Of a stretch of 44,597 nucleotides of DNA, positions 33,637 through 42,586 are shown piece after piece. The notes under the pieces were generated by a model, which did not search any database, was not told where the DNA came from, and saw only the letters and a list, made by a program, of their open reading frames with translations. The first letter of the stretch is position 1. Every line of letters begins with the position of its first letter. The translations under genes were made by a program, and so were the position numbers. Source of the stretch: SAR202 cluster bacterium Io17-Chloro-G6 (lineage in GTDB: Bacteria > Chloroflexota > Dehalococcoidia > UBA3495); the NCBI GenBank assembly GCA_002816585.1, contig MUCT01000031.1, positions 1 to 44,597 on the forward strand. The letters run 5' to 3'.

Positions 33637-35171
33637 TGTCCGTCCACGACTTCTACGCCATATCGCCATATCTGGCCATGGCCGGAGCAGGGCTCTTGGT
33701 GATCCTTGTGGACCTGGTGCTGCCGCTGCGGGCAAAAGGCCTGCTGCCGTACATCGCGTTAGTGGCGCTGTCCGGACCCTTCGTGCTGAGCCTGATCCAG
33801 TTCTACGACCTTAGCGGGACCACCAATCTGCTCCAGGGGTCGGACGCCTTCACCGGGGAAGAACCGAGCATCCTGTTGGGTACATTATCCGTCGACCGGT
33901 TCGCTCTTTTCTTTAATTTCTTGGTCATGGGAGCGGCGGCGCTGGTGGTTCTGGCGTCAACCGACTACGTGCGCAACATGGAGCGGTTCCAGGGCGAGTA
34001 TTTTGGCCTGGTGTTATTCTCGGCCACCGGCATGATGCTTTTGGCGGCGGCCACCGAGCTGATCACGATCTACGTCTCGTTGGAACTGACCACACTACCG
34101 CTGGCTGCGCTGGCCGCCTTCCTGATGAACCGGAGCTCGAGTGAAGCGGGGATGAAGTTCCTGATCATTGGCGCCATCAGCTCGGCCTTGATGCTGTATG
34201 GGATGGCCTTGGTGTTCGGCTTCACGGGAAGCACCCAACTGGCCGATATCTCGACCGCCGTCGGCCAAGCCACTGGAAGCACACCCTTCGGTAATTACGC
34301 CTTATTCGTGGGGATCGTCCTGATGGTGGCTGGGTTCGGCTTCAAACTTTCTTCGGCGCCCTTCCAGATGTGGGTGCCCGACGTCTACGAAGGCGCGCCC
34401 ACGCCGGTCGTGGCATTCCTGTCGGTGGCCAGCAAGGCCGCGGCCTTCGCTGTAGTGCTGCGGGTGCTCTTCACCGGGTTCTTTGACGTAGCCCTGGACT
34501 GGGGAATTCTCATCGCGGGGCTGGCGGCAGCGTCGATGGTAATCGGAAACCTGGTGGCCATCAGCCAGGGCAACATCAGGCGTCTGTTCGGCTACAGCAC
34601 CATCGCCCATGCCGGCTATATCCTGGTGGGTGTGGCGGCCGGTGTGAAGTCGGGAGAGGGGATCTTCAGAGCGCCCGAGTTCGCGGCCATCGGACCAGAC
34701 TCGGTGTTGTTCTATCTGGGCGCGTACGCGGCGGCCAACCTGGCCGCATTCTTTGCGATAACTATCATCGGCTCAAAGATCAAGAGCGATGAGATCAGCG
34801 ATTACTCCGGACTTGTCACCAGGGCCCCGGTGCTGGCCCTGGTATTGGCTCTGGCTCTGCTGGCCCTTATCGGCGTGCCTCCCACCGGGATATTCATTGC
34901 AAAGTTGTACATTTTCACCGCGGCAGTGGACAGCGGTCTGATTTGGCTCGCTATTTTGGGGGTGATCAATAGCGCGGTCTCGGCCTACTACTACATCCGC
35001 ATAATCCGGGTGATGTTCACCCAGCCAGCCACCTCCGATGAGAAAATAACCGCCTCGCCGACCCCGTTGCTGGCATTGGGGTTAGCCGGTGCGGCGATGG
35101 TATTCATGGGGATCGCGCCGGGGTTCGTCATGGAAGCGGCCCAAGGAGCGGTGCGCGCCCTGGCAGTGTAG
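33636..35171 (+). CDS. nuoN: NADH-quinone oxidoreductase subunit N (antiporter-like)
   Basis: This 511-residue subunit has about 14 helices, with ELITIYVSLELTTLPLAALAAF as the conserved glutamate helix, SSAPFQMWVPDVYEGAPTPV as the central channel segment, and LFGYSTIAHAGYILVGVAAG in the second half. It is the last gene of the 11-subunit operon. The ATG at 33636 overlaps the nuoM stop. No terminator hairpin is evident directly after it. Confidence 0.95.
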   Translation: MSVHDFYAISPYLAMAGAGLLVILVDLVLPLRAKGLLPYIALVALSGPFVLSLIQFYDLSGTTNLLQGSDAFTGEEPSILLGTLSVDRFALFFNFLVMGAAALVVLASTDYVRNMERFQGEYFGLVLFSATGMMLLAAATELITIYVSLELTTLPLAALAAFLMNRSSSEAGMKFLIIGAISSALMLYGMALVFGFTGSTQLADISTAVGQATGSTPFGNYALFVGIVLMVAGFGFKLSSAPFQMWVPDVYEGAPTPVVAFLSVASKAAAFAVVLRVLFTGFFDVALDWGILIAGLAAASMVIGNLVAISQGNIRRLFGYSTIAHAGYILVGVAAGVKSGEGIFRAPEFAAIGPDSVLFYLGAYAAANLAAFFAITIIGSKIKSDEISDYSGLVTRAPVLALVLALALLALIGVPPTGIFIAKLYIFTAAVDSGLIWLAILGVINSAVSAYYYIRIIRVMFTQPATSDEKITASPTPLLALGLAGAAMVFMGIAPGFVMEAAQGAVRALAV

Positions 35172-35178
35172 TGTGTTG

Positions 35179-35208
35179 TTGACACCCATTTGGGGCTGGT
35201 GCTAGGTT
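35179..35208 (+). promoter_or_regulatory. Candidate promoter for nadK
   Basis: TTGACA (35179-35184) is a consensus -35, followed after 18 bases by TAGGTT (35203-35208), a weak -10. It lies between nuoN and nadK, about 110 bases before the start codon. Confidence 0.4.
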
Positions 35209-35321
35209 ACATTGCTTACCGTCTCCTTCCAGACCCATTGGGACGGCGCCCCGGCGGCAAACAAATGAAAAATAGCTCATAATTAAGAGCCAGGAAATAA
35301 GAACCGTCCAAACAAAGCGCC

Positions 35322-36179
35322 ATGAAGAACATCGGAATCATTTATAACGCCAGGGTGCCCGAGGCTTTGGATTTGGGCACGGCGATTCTCCACGATCTTA
35401 AGTTGCCGGTGGACAGTTGGTTGTCTCCGGCGGAGAATCTAGAGATTCTGGCGCCCCGGGCCGAGAGTACCGATCTGGTCATCACCGTGGGCGGAGATGG
35501 CACCATCCTGCGCGCGGTGAATTTCACGGGGCCGGCCGGGATACCCATTGTCGGTATCAACATGGGCCGCTTGGGTTTCATGACCGAACTGCAGGTGGAC
35601 GAGGCAATGGAGCGGCTGCCGTTCTACTTCAATGGCGGCTCCAGACTGGACGAGCGCAATATGCTGCAGGCAACGGTGATAAAGGCCAAGTCGGGGGGCC
35701 CGGGAGCGCCTAACGTAGAGGGCCCCTATCACGCCTTGAACGACGTAGTGTTGACCAGAGGCGCAGTGTCCCGGGTTGTAACCGTCGCGGGCACCATAGA
35801 CGGCGCTCCCGTCACCACTTTCCGCGCCGATGGCGTAATCGTGTCTACTGCCACTGGGAGCACCGGTTACAATCTGGCTGTGGGCGGTCCCATATTGGAC
35901 CCAGAGTCCGATTCGATGGTGCTTAAAACCGTGGCGGCCCACATGGGCCTGAGCGCGGCCATGGTGCTAAGGGCCTCCACAACGGTCGATCTCACGTTGG
36001 AAGGTTACCAGTCCGCCATATTGAGCGTGGACGGATACGTGGACTACCCCCTGGATTTAGGCGACCGGGTCGAGTTGAGACAGAGCCCCCATAAGGCCCG
36101 GTTCCTGCGGGCGCACCCACCCAGCTATTTCTTCGGAACGCTGACCCGCCGTTTGGGCTTCAGCATCCGTGGTCAGTAA
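35322..36179 (+). CDS. nadK: NAD kinase
   Basis: This 285-residue ATP/polyphosphate-NAD kinase makes NADP. Family motifs are GGDGT at 57-61, INMGRLGFMTEL, ALNDVVLTRG, the ATGSTGYNLAVGGPI segment and the C-terminal beta-sandwich SVDGYVDYPLDLGDRVEL. It is of normal length. The ATG at 35322 has only a weak purine stretch upstream. It ends 2 bases before the Nudix gene, so the two NAD(P)-linked functions are likely co-expressed. Confidence 0.93.
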   Translation: MKNIGIIYNARVPEALDLGTAILHDLKLPVDSWLSPAENLEILAPRAESTDLVITVGGDGTILRAVNFTGPAGIPIVGINMGRLGFMTELQVDEAMERLPFYFNGGSRLDERNMLQATVIKAKSGGPGAPNVEGPYHALNDVVLTRGAVSRVVTVAGTIDGAPVTTFRADGVIVSTATGSTGYNLAVGGPILDPESDSMVLKTVAAHMGLSAAMVLRASTTVDLTLEGYQSAILSVDGYVDYPLDLGDRVELRQSPHKARFLRAHPPSYFFGTLTRRLGFSIRGQ

Positions 36180-36181
36180 AC

Positions 36182-36793
36182 ATGTCTGATCAGACCTCGC
36201 AGCAGCCGGCTGATTCTTTCTCGGAACCTATTATAGATAGCGGACCGATCCCTGATTCTGTCACGGAACCAACTATAGAAACCAAGCGCATCTACGATGG
36301 GAAAATCATCAACGTGCGCGTGGATACGGTCCGCATGCCCAGTGGTAAAAGCGCCACCAGGGAGATCGTCGAACACTCCCATGCCGTATGCATCGTGCCG
36401 GTGGACGAAGGCGGCAACGTGCTCCTAGTGCGCCAATACCGGAAGCCGGCTGAGGAAGCCCTATTGGAGGCGCCCGCCGGAGGAGTGGAGGATGGCGAGG
36501 TATCTGAAGAAGCTGTTCTGCGGGAGCTTCAGGAAGAGATCGGCTACACCGCCGGCAATCTGCAGCACCTGTCCAGCTTCTGGGTCGCGCCCGGCTGGGC
36601 CACGGAATTTATGCACGCTTACTTGGCCACTGATCTGACACCCTCACGTCTCGAGGCCGACGATGACGAGAATATCGAGGTGGTCCGCCTGCCCTTCGAC
36701 CAGGCGTTGGCCATGTTCAAGACTGGGGAGATCAAGGACGGGAAGACCATCGCCGCCATGCTTTTGGCCCAGCCCCTGCTGCTCAAGAAATGA
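36182..36793 (+). CDS. Nudix hydrolase, ADP-ribose pyrophosphatase type
   Basis: This 203-residue protein has an exact Nudix box (Gx5Ex7REUxEExGU) at residues 100-122, with G100, E106, R114, E115, E118, E119 and G121. The preceding HAVCIVPVDEGGNVLLVRQYRKPAEEALLEAPAGG (cited in parts) is typical of ADP-ribose pyrophosphatases, which split ADP-ribose into AMP and ribose 5-phosphate. The first about 30 residues are a polar tail with a near-repeat (SEPIIDSGPIPDSVTEPTIE). It is coupled to nadK. Confidence 0.9.
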   Translation: MSDQTSQQPADSFSEPIIDSGPIPDSVTEPTIETKRIYDGKIINVRVDTVRMPSGKSATREIVEHSHAVCIVPVDEGGNVLLVRQYRKPAEEALLEAPAGGVEDGEVSEEAVLRELQEEIGYTAGNLQHLSSFWVAPGWATEFMHAYLATDLTPSRLEADDDENIEVVRLPFDQALAMFKTGEIKDGKTIAAMLLAQPLLLKK

Positions 36794-36860
36794 AACGGCG
36801 CCGGCTCTGAACGTTCTTCCGCCAATCAGATGAAGCTAGATAGAGAGGCACCCTTTTTGT

Positions 36861-36899
36861 TATATTATGGGGCGGTCTCCGCCCGCGAACTTGAGCGGG
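36861..36899 (+). promoter_or_regulatory. Candidate -10 box and hairpin-rich leader of the sdh operon
   Basis: TATATT (36861-36866) lies about 80 bases before sdhA. It is followed by GGGCGG-TCT-CCGCCC (36870-36884). An alternative stem CCCGC (36882-36886) with GCGGG (36895-36899) would exclude the first. No clear -35 is visible. Confidence 0.35.
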
Positions 36900-36944
36900 G
36901 GGCCGTTCCAATGGTTAAGGTGAAACTGGAGGAAGTAGACACGC

Positions 36945-38624
36945 ATGCTCGAGCATGACGTCCTAGTAATTGGCGCAGGTCTGGCAGGAATGCGGGCGGC
37001 CATCGCGGCTCGGGCCGGCGGCGCAACAACGGCAATCATCAGCAAAGTACACCCAGTACGCAGCCATTCCAATGCGGCCCAGGGCGGCATAAACGCGGCC
37101 CTCACCGACCGCGGCGACGAATGGGAAGACCATGCCTATGACACCGTGAAGGGCAGCGACTTCCTGGGCGACCAAGACGCCATTGAGGTCATGTGTAAGG
37201 CGGCGGGCCAGGCGCTCATCGACATGGAGCACTTCGGCGTCACCTTCAACCGTGACGACGAGGGAAAACTGGGCACTCGGGCCTTCGGCGGACAACGCCG
37301 CGCCCGGACCTTTTTCGTCGGCGACTTCACCGGACAGGCCCTGCTCCACGTCATGTTTGAGCAGTTGATCAAGTCGGGCGTGCGCCGCTACGAAGAGTGG
37401 TTCGTCTCCTCGCTGATCATTGAAGACGGCCAAGTCTGCGGCGTGATGGCCCTGGAGATACGCACGGGCCAGGTTTACGCTATTCGAGCCAAGACGGTCA
37501 TTTTTTGCACCGGCGGTTTCGGCCGCGTCTTCGAGCCCAGCACCAACGCTCTCATCGTCACCGGCGACGGTATTGGACTGGCCTACAATGCCGGGGCCGA
37601 GCTCATGGACATGGAGATGGTTCAGTACCATCCCACGACCTTGGCCGGGAGCGGAGTGCTGATATCGGAGGCGGCCAGAGGTGAGGGCGCCTACCTTCTG
37701 GACAAAGACGGCAACCGCTTCATGGAGAAGTACGCTCCCAACATGATGGAGCTTGCCTCCCGCGACGTGGTCTCCCGCGCCGAACAGACCGAGATTAATG
37801 CGGGGAACGGTGTCGACGGCTGTGTCTACCTGGACTGCCGCCACTTGGGCGAGGGCCTAATCATGGAGAAGCTCAGCCAGATCCGCGAGATAGGCATCGA
37901 TCTGGTTGGATGCGACATGATCAAAGAGACCATCCCAATCCGGCCGGGGATGCACTACGCCATGGGCGGGATCCGCACCAACGTCGACGGTCAGACCAAT
38001 CTGCCCGGAGTTTACGCCGCGGGAGAAACTGCCTGCGTCAGCGTCCACGGTGGCAACCGGCTCGGAGCCAACTCCCTACTGGACACCATCGTGTTCGGAG
38101 AGCGCTCCGGCAACCACGCCGCCGAGGCTTCCAGAAGCGTCGATTACGTTGAGTTCAACGTCGACCATGCGGTGCGCAATGAAGAGAAGCGCATCCAGGA
38201 CTTCTTGGACCGGCCGCAGAACGGAGACCGGATCGCCTCCGTCCGCCTGGGCATGGGCGAGTCCATGAACCGGAACCTCGCGGTCTACCGGAACGAAGAG
38301 GGCATGCAAGAAACCCTGGGCGACCTGAAAGATTTGGAGAAACGGTTTGAGGCGGTGCCGGTGGAGAACAAGGGCAAGGTATTCAACACTGACCTGATCT
38401 TTGGTTTGGAGTTGGGCTTCATGCTCGACTGCGCCACTCCCATCGCAATGAGCGCCCTGGACCGCAAAGACAGCCGCGGTGCCCAGGCCCGCACCGATTA
38501 TCCCGACCGGGACGACGAAAATTGGATGAAACACCTGGTTATCAAAAAGGGAGAGGTTGGCCCCGAGCTGTCCTATGCTCCCGTCAGCATCACCCAGTGG
38601 ACTCCCGAAGAGAGGAAATACTAG
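36945..38624 (+). CDS. sdhA: Succinate dehydrogenase/fumarate reductase flavoprotein subunit
   Basis: This 559-residue flavoprotein interconverts succinate and fumarate. It has the FAD-binding DVLVIGAGLAGMRAA, the histidine for covalent FAD (H41 in VRSHSNAAQGGINAA), the substrate segment QYHPTTLAGSGVLISEAARGEG (in parts), MHYAMGGIRTN and VHGGNRLGANSLLDTIVFG. GGAGGAAG about 10 bases upstream supports ATG 36945. sdhB follows 3 bases after the stop. The operon has an HdrB-like third subunit and no classical SdhC/D cytochrome b anchor, the pattern of type-E (SdhABE/MfrABE) enzymes. Confidence 0.93.
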   Translation: MLEHDVLVIGAGLAGMRAAIAARAGGATTAIISKVHPVRSHSNAAQGGINAALTDRGDEWEDHAYDTVKGSDFLGDQDAIEVMCKAAGQALIDMEHFGVTFNRDDEGKLGTRAFGGQRRARTFFVGDFTGQALLHVMFEQLIKSGVRRYEEWFVSSLIIEDGQVCGVMALEIRTGQVYAIRAKTVIFCTGGFGRVFEPSTNALIVTGDGIGLAYNAGAELMDMEMVQYHPTTLAGSGVLISEAARGEGAYLLDKDGNRFMEKYAPNMMELASRDVVSRAEQTEINAGNGVDGCVYLDCRHLGEGLIMEKLSQIREIGIDLVGCDMIKETIPIRPGMHYAMGGIRTNVDGQTNLPGVYAAGETACVSVHGGNRLGANSLLDTIVFGERSGNHAAEASRSVDYVEFNVDHAVRNEEKRIQDFLDRPQNGDRIASVRLGMGESMNRNLAVYRNEEGMQETLGDLKDLEKRFEAVPVENKGKVFNTDLIFGLELGFMLDCATPIAMSALDRKDSRGAQARTDYPDRDDENWMKHLVIKKGEVGPELSYAPVSITQWTPEERKY

Positions 38625-38627
38625 CCT

Positions 38628-39605
38628 ATGGACGTCACGCTAAGGGTACAACGGTTCGACCCGGAATCCGCCGATCCCAAGCCTTATTGGGAGGACTTCC
38701 AGGTCTCCCTTGAAGATAATGGCACGGTCCTGGACGCCCTGATCAAGGTACGCGAAGACACGGACGGCACATTCAGCCTGCGCTGTTCCTGCCGCAGCTC
38801 CATCTGCGGTTCCTGCGCGATGCGTATTAATGGGCATGCCGGGCTGGCCTGCAAGACCCAGGCTGTCATGGCCATGCAAGACGGGGTTATCACTGTCGAA
38901 CCCGCCGGCAACATGCCAGTGATGAAAGACCTAGTGGTCGACTTCGATACCTTCTGGGACAAGATCATGGAGATCGAGCCATATCTGAAGCCCGAAGGCC
39001 CCGAGCCAGAGGCCGAGTACATCGCCTCCAACGAGGCTATGCTGCACCTGTCGGCGGTCACTTCGTGCATCATGTGCGGCGCCTGCGTTTCCGACTGCAC
39101 GGTCATGGAGGTGGACCCGTCTTTCCTGGGTCCGGCCGCCCTGGCCAAGGCCTACAGATTTACCGCCGACCCGCGTGACGGCGACGAGAACGGTGTTTCA
39201 AAGGACCGGTTGGAAGAGCTGACCAAACCCTCGGGCATCTGGGACTGCACCCGGTGCATGGAGTGCGTGCAGGCCTGCCCCAAGGGCGTGGCGCCCATGG
39301 ACCGTATCATGGCCATGCGGGACCAGGCGATGGAAGCCGGTTTCCACAACACCAATGGCGCCCGTCATACCGAGGCTTTCAGCGAGTCTGTAGAGCACAG
39401 CGGCTGGCTGGACGAGCTAAGGTTGGTGCCGAAGTCATTGGGTATGACCAACGTGTCGGCCCTTGTCGGCTACGCCCCGATCGCCATCCAGGCCCTGACT
39501 CACGGCAAGATGCCGCCCATCATCCATAAGAAGATCGAGAAAGCCGAGAACGTTCGAAAGATATTCGACAAGGTGCAAGGACCAGAGGAGCGCCCACGGC
39601 CCTGA
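38628..39605 (+). CDS. sdhB: Succinate dehydrogenase/fumarate reductase iron-sulfur subunit
   Basis: This 325-residue protein is longer than classical SdhB (about 240). The [2Fe-2S] ligands are C55, C60, C63 and C75. The first tetra-cysteine motif is C147, C150, C153, C157 (CIMCGACVSDC), and the second is C207, C210, C213, C217 (CTRCMECVQACP). Classical SdhB lacks the second cysteine of this last motif and holds a [3Fe-4S] cluster; the extra cysteine (C210) is known from archaeal type-E enzymes and predicts a [4Fe-4S] cluster. The C-terminal about 100 residues are an extension with YAPIAIQALTHGKMPP. It reads on toward the HdrB-like gene. Confidence 0.93.
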   Translation: MDVTLRVQRFDPESADPKPYWEDFQVSLEDNGTVLDALIKVREDTDGTFSLRCSCRSSICGSCAMRINGHAGLACKTQAVMAMQDGVITVEPAGNMPVMKDLVVDFDTFWDKIMEIEPYLKPEGPEPEAEYIASNEAMLHLSAVTSCIMCGACVSDCTVMEVDPSFLGPAALAKAYRFTADPRDGDENGVSKDRLEELTKPSGIWDCTRCMECVQACPKGVAPMDRIMAMRDQAMEAGFHNTNGARHTEAFSESVEHSGWLDELRLVPKSLGMTNVSALVGYAPIAIQALTHGKMPPIIHKKIEKAENVRKIFDKVQGPEERPRP

Positions 39606-39655
39606 AGACCGGATTCCACGTGGCTAGTCCATCCTTTAAGTAACGGAGGCCGGCG

Positions 39656-40540
39656 TTGAAGTACGCCTTTTTCCCAGGTTGTGTGTCCAGAGGAGGTTGT
39701 CCGGAGCTGTATCCGGCAACCAAGCTGATCTGCGAGAAGCTGGATATTGAGTTGCAGGAGATGCCCGCCGCGTCCTGCACCGGCGCGGGCGTCCTTCAAG
39801 AGAAGAACGAGCTGCTGGGCGACACCCTGAACGCCCGTACCTTCGCCATGGCAGAAGCTATGGACCTGCCCATATTGACCATCTGCAGCACCTGTCAGGG
39901 TGTGATGAGCCAGGCCAACCACCGGCTCAAGAACCCGGAGTACCTGGCCAAGGTCAACGGCTTTCTGGCCGACGAAGGCCTGGAATACAAGGGCAACGCC
40001 CGTCCCAAGCACCTGCTGTGGGTGTTGATCGAAGACATCGGTCTGGACAAGCTATTGAGCTTAATAACTCGTCCACTGGCCGGGATGCGGCTGGCGCCCT
40101 TCTACGGTTGCTACATCGTTCGCCCCACGAATGCTCTGGAATTTGAAGAGTACCCGGAACGCCTGCAGTCGCTGGAGAAGATTATCGAGACAATCGGCGC
40201 GACGGTGGTGGATTTTGAGGGCAAGACGCGCTGCTGCGGCTTCCCCATTTTGACCATCAACGAACGCAACTCCATGGCCATGGTGGGCAAGCACACTGCA
40301 GAGGCCAAGGACCTGGGCGCCGACGCCATGATCACTCCGTGCCCGCTCTGCCACTTGAACCTGGATAGCTTCCAGCCCAAGGCTGCCGCACAGGCCGGGC
40401 GTCCCATCGACCTGCCCATCCTCCACATGCCCCAGGCCATCGGACTGGCCATGGGCTTAAGCCCCCAGGATATGGGCCTGCGCCGCCACATCGTCAACAC
40501 CAAACCCCTGCTCACCAAGATTGGTTCCGCAGTCAATTAA
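39656..40540 (+). CDS. HdrB-like/SdhE subunit with two CCG domains (quinone-side subunit of type-E SDH/FRD)
   Basis: This 294-residue protein begins KYAFFPGCVSRGGCPE and contains ASCTGAGVL, CSTCQGVM, FYGCYIVRP, TRCCGFPIL and CPLCHLNLD, the cysteine-rich CCG motifs of heterodisulfide reductase subunit B. In SdhABE/MfrABE-type enzymes this soluble or membrane-associated subunit replaces the cytochrome b anchor and passes electrons to or from menaquinone. The start is TTG 39656, with GGAGGCCGG about 6 bases upstream. No SdhF gene follows. It could also be named as an Hdr subunit, but the sdhAB context fixes the role. Confidence 0.88.
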   Translation: MKYAFFPGCVSRGGCPELYPATKLICEKLDIELQEMPAASCTGAGVLQEKNELLGDTLNARTFAMAEAMDLPILTICSTCQGVMSQANHRLKNPEYLAKVNGFLADEGLEYKGNARPKHLLWVLIEDIGLDKLLSLITRPLAGMRLAPFYGCYIVRPTNALEFEEYPERLQSLEKIIETIGATVVDFEGKTRCCGFPILTINERNSMAMVGKHTAEAKDLGADAMITPCPLCHLNLDSFQPKAAAQAGRPIDLPILHMPQAIGLAMGLSPQDMGLRRHIVNTKPLLTKIGSAVN

Positions 40541-40637
40541 AGGCCGGAAGACCGACTTTCATGTGAGACCGGACAAGGGACCATTGGTCTTTGGCGGTCC
40601 TTCTGGTGAGGCTAGCTTTTGAAAGGGAGATGCGAAG

Positions 40638-41648
40638 ATGCCCGCCCCACCCCCAAAACCGGAAACAATTTGGAGACTCAGAACAGCGCTATATCCGTCT
40701 TTTGCGCTGTTGGCTGGAATCCAGTTGGACCTCTTCACTCCTTTGAGTGACGGTCCTATGACCGTTGAACATGTGGCCGAGGCTCTGAGTGTAGATTCGG
40801 ACAAGCTCAGGCCGCTGATGTATATCCTGGATGAGGCGGGACTGCTAACGGTAGACGGGGAACGGTTTTCCAACAGCCCTGAAGCCAACCATTATCTGGT
40901 GAAGGGCAATGCGAGCTACATGGGCGCAGGCTACGAAGCTTCCTCAAATCAATGGAACGTTCTTTGGAAATCCGCCGATTCGATCCGGACCGGTTCAGCC
41001 CAAGCCAAAATCGATTACTCTTACTCTGCCATGTCGAAAGAGGCGTTGGACCAAATTGCCCGGCGAGGTCACTCTGCCACTGACACTGGTGCAGCAAGAA
41101 GATTGCTTGCAGAGTACGATTTCTCATCTAGCAAGAGACTCATTGATGTTGCCGGGGGAACCGGCGGTGTGGCCATCGCCATCGCCCAGGCCTGTCCTCA
41201 GCTTCGGGCAACTGTCGTAGACCTCCCCACAGTGACCCCGATCACCGAGCGGATGGTGCAGGAGGTGGGCGTAGCAGACCGGGTCGAGGTAGTGGCGGCC
41301 GACGTGGTCAACGGGACACTGGAAGGTTCCTTCGACGTAGCGATAATGAGTAAATTCCTCCCGGTGATTTCGCCGGACGATGCTCAACGCGCCGTGAAGA
41401 ACGTCGCCCAGGTCATGGAGCCAGGCGGCACGTTATACGTAGATGATATCGGGACCATCGACGACACACGTCTGGCCCCGTCTCAGATAATCAGGCAGAA
41501 CCTGTGGTTCATCAACGTATTCGACGAAGGGCAGGCCAGAACTGAACAAGAGCGCAGAGGATGGCTGACTGACGCAGGCTTCGAGAACATCGAGCGCAAG
41601 ACCTTTCCCAATGGGGATAGCACCATGGTGGCTCGAAAGCCGGCCTAG
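40638..41648 (+). CDS. SAM-dependent O-methyltransferase (COMT/acetylserotonin type)
   Basis: The protein is 336 residues with an N-terminal winged-helix dimerisation domain (about 1-90) and a Rossmann domain with motif I DVAGGTGG at 170-177. An acidic strand follows (ATVVDLPTVTPI), then the late EPGGTLYVDDIG and WLTDAGFENIERK segments. This is the two-domain layout of O-methyltransferase family 2. The substrate is unknown. GGGAGATG precedes the ATG at 40638. The MBL hydrolase starts 71 bases after its stop, so the two likely act together. Confidence 0.85.
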   Translation: MPAPPPKPETIWRLRTALYPSFALLAGIQLDLFTPLSDGPMTVEHVAEALSVDSDKLRPLMYILDEAGLLTVDGERFSNSPEANHYLVKGNASYMGAGYEASSNQWNVLWKSADSIRTGSAQAKIDYSYSAMSKEALDQIARRGHSATDTGAARRLLAEYDFSSSKRLIDVAGGTGGVAIAIAQACPQLRATVVDLPTVTPITERMVQEVGVADRVEVVAADVVNGTLEGSFDVAIMSKFLPVISPDDAQRAVKNVAQVMEPGGTLYVDDIGTIDDTRLAPSQIIRQNLWFINVFDEGQARTEQERRGWLTDAGFENIERKTFPNGDSTMVARKPA

Positions 41649-41719
41649 GATCTCGACGATGTTTCCAATTGGTACGGCCCATGTGACCTGATGCCTGCCC
41701 TGCCACTAGGAGTTACGAT

Positions 41720-42586
41720 ATGCCGCACAGCACGCTGACCGTTGGCAACGTTGAGATCACAGTCCTCCATGACGCGGAAGTTGCCTTGCCCTTCAACCGG
41801 ACCTTCCCGGACGTGCCGCTGGAGGCCTGGGCGCCCTACTTGGAACGGTATCCCGACGCTTACAGCGGGGCCGATAGTCTGCGGGTCCACTTCGAGTGCT
41901 ACTTGGTCCGCTCCCAAGGCCGGACGCTGTTGGTCGACACGGGCCTGGGGAACGCCAGTTCCAATCCCAACGTGGTGACCAATATCGGCGGCGGCATTGA
42001 TGGCGTACTGTTGTCCGAGTTGCAGAAGGCCGGATTTCAGGCAGGCGACATCGATACCGTGTTCCTGACCCACCTGCACCCCGACCACGTGGGCTGGAAC
42101 GTTGCCCGTAACGGCAGCAATGAATCGCCGACCTTTCCTAATGCCCGCTACGTGGCTCACGAGGCCGACTGGGCGGCATTCGACACGCCCCTGGACTCGG
42201 AGATTTTCGGCTATGACTGGTGGGCCGAAACCGTTGCCCCATTGCGCCGGCTGGGCGTCCTGGACCTGATTACCGGCGAGACCGAGCTTACCGGCGAACT
42301 GACTGTCACCCCAACTCCGGGGCACACCCCTGGTTCCATGAGCATGATGGTCAATTCCGGCGGCGAAAGAGCGTTCATCATGGGAGACGTGTTTCACGGA
42401 CCGGCCCAAGTGACCGAGACCGATTGGGTGTTCCACTACGACACGGACCCGGACCAAGCAGGCCAGACCCGCCGCGACATGCTGGAACGGGCGGAGACGG
42501 AAAACGCCGCCATCGCCATCTGCCACCACAGCGGTTTCGGGCGGGTGGTCAGGGAAAGCGGGCGGAGGTACTGGCAGGCGTTGTAG
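41720..42586 (+). CDS. MBL-fold metallo-hydrolase
   Basis: This 288-residue protein has the complete metal site: H118, H120, D122, H123 (THLHPDH), the TPGHTPGSM histidine, the GD of MGDVFHG, and the final histidine pair in AICHHSGFGR. The layout matches the lactonase/esterase-like branch of the superfamily. The N-terminus IEVT-type strand VEITVLHDAEVALPF is normal. It is the full-length paralogue of the partial gene at 2-313. AGGAG stands just upstream of ATG 41720. It is convergent with the aminotransferase gene, 78 bases away. Confidence 0.92.
   Translation: MPHSTLTVGNVEITVLHDAEVALPFNRTFPDVPLEAWAPYLERYPDAYSGADSLRVHFECYLVRSQGRTLLVDTGLGNASSNPNVVTNIGGGIDGVLLSELQKAGFQAGDIDTVFLTHLHPDHVGWNVARNGSNESPTFPNARYVAHEADWAAFDTPLDSEIFGYDWWAETVAPLRRLGVLDLITGETELTGELTVTPTPGHTPGSMSMMVNSGGERAFIMGDVFHGPAQVTETDWVFHYDTDPDQAGQTRRDMLERAETENAAIAICHHSGFGRVVRESGRRYWQAL

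Noticed and set aside
40583..40606. Stem-like GGGACC...GGTCC before the methyltransferase gene as a terminator
   Set aside because: The pairing needs a bulge and no T-run follows directly.
490..41648. The two SAM methyltransferases as recent duplicates of each other
   Set aside because: They share the two-domain layout, but motif I (LDVGCGGG against DVAGGTGG) and surrounding sequence differ too much; they are different subfamilies, unlike the paired MBL hydrolases.
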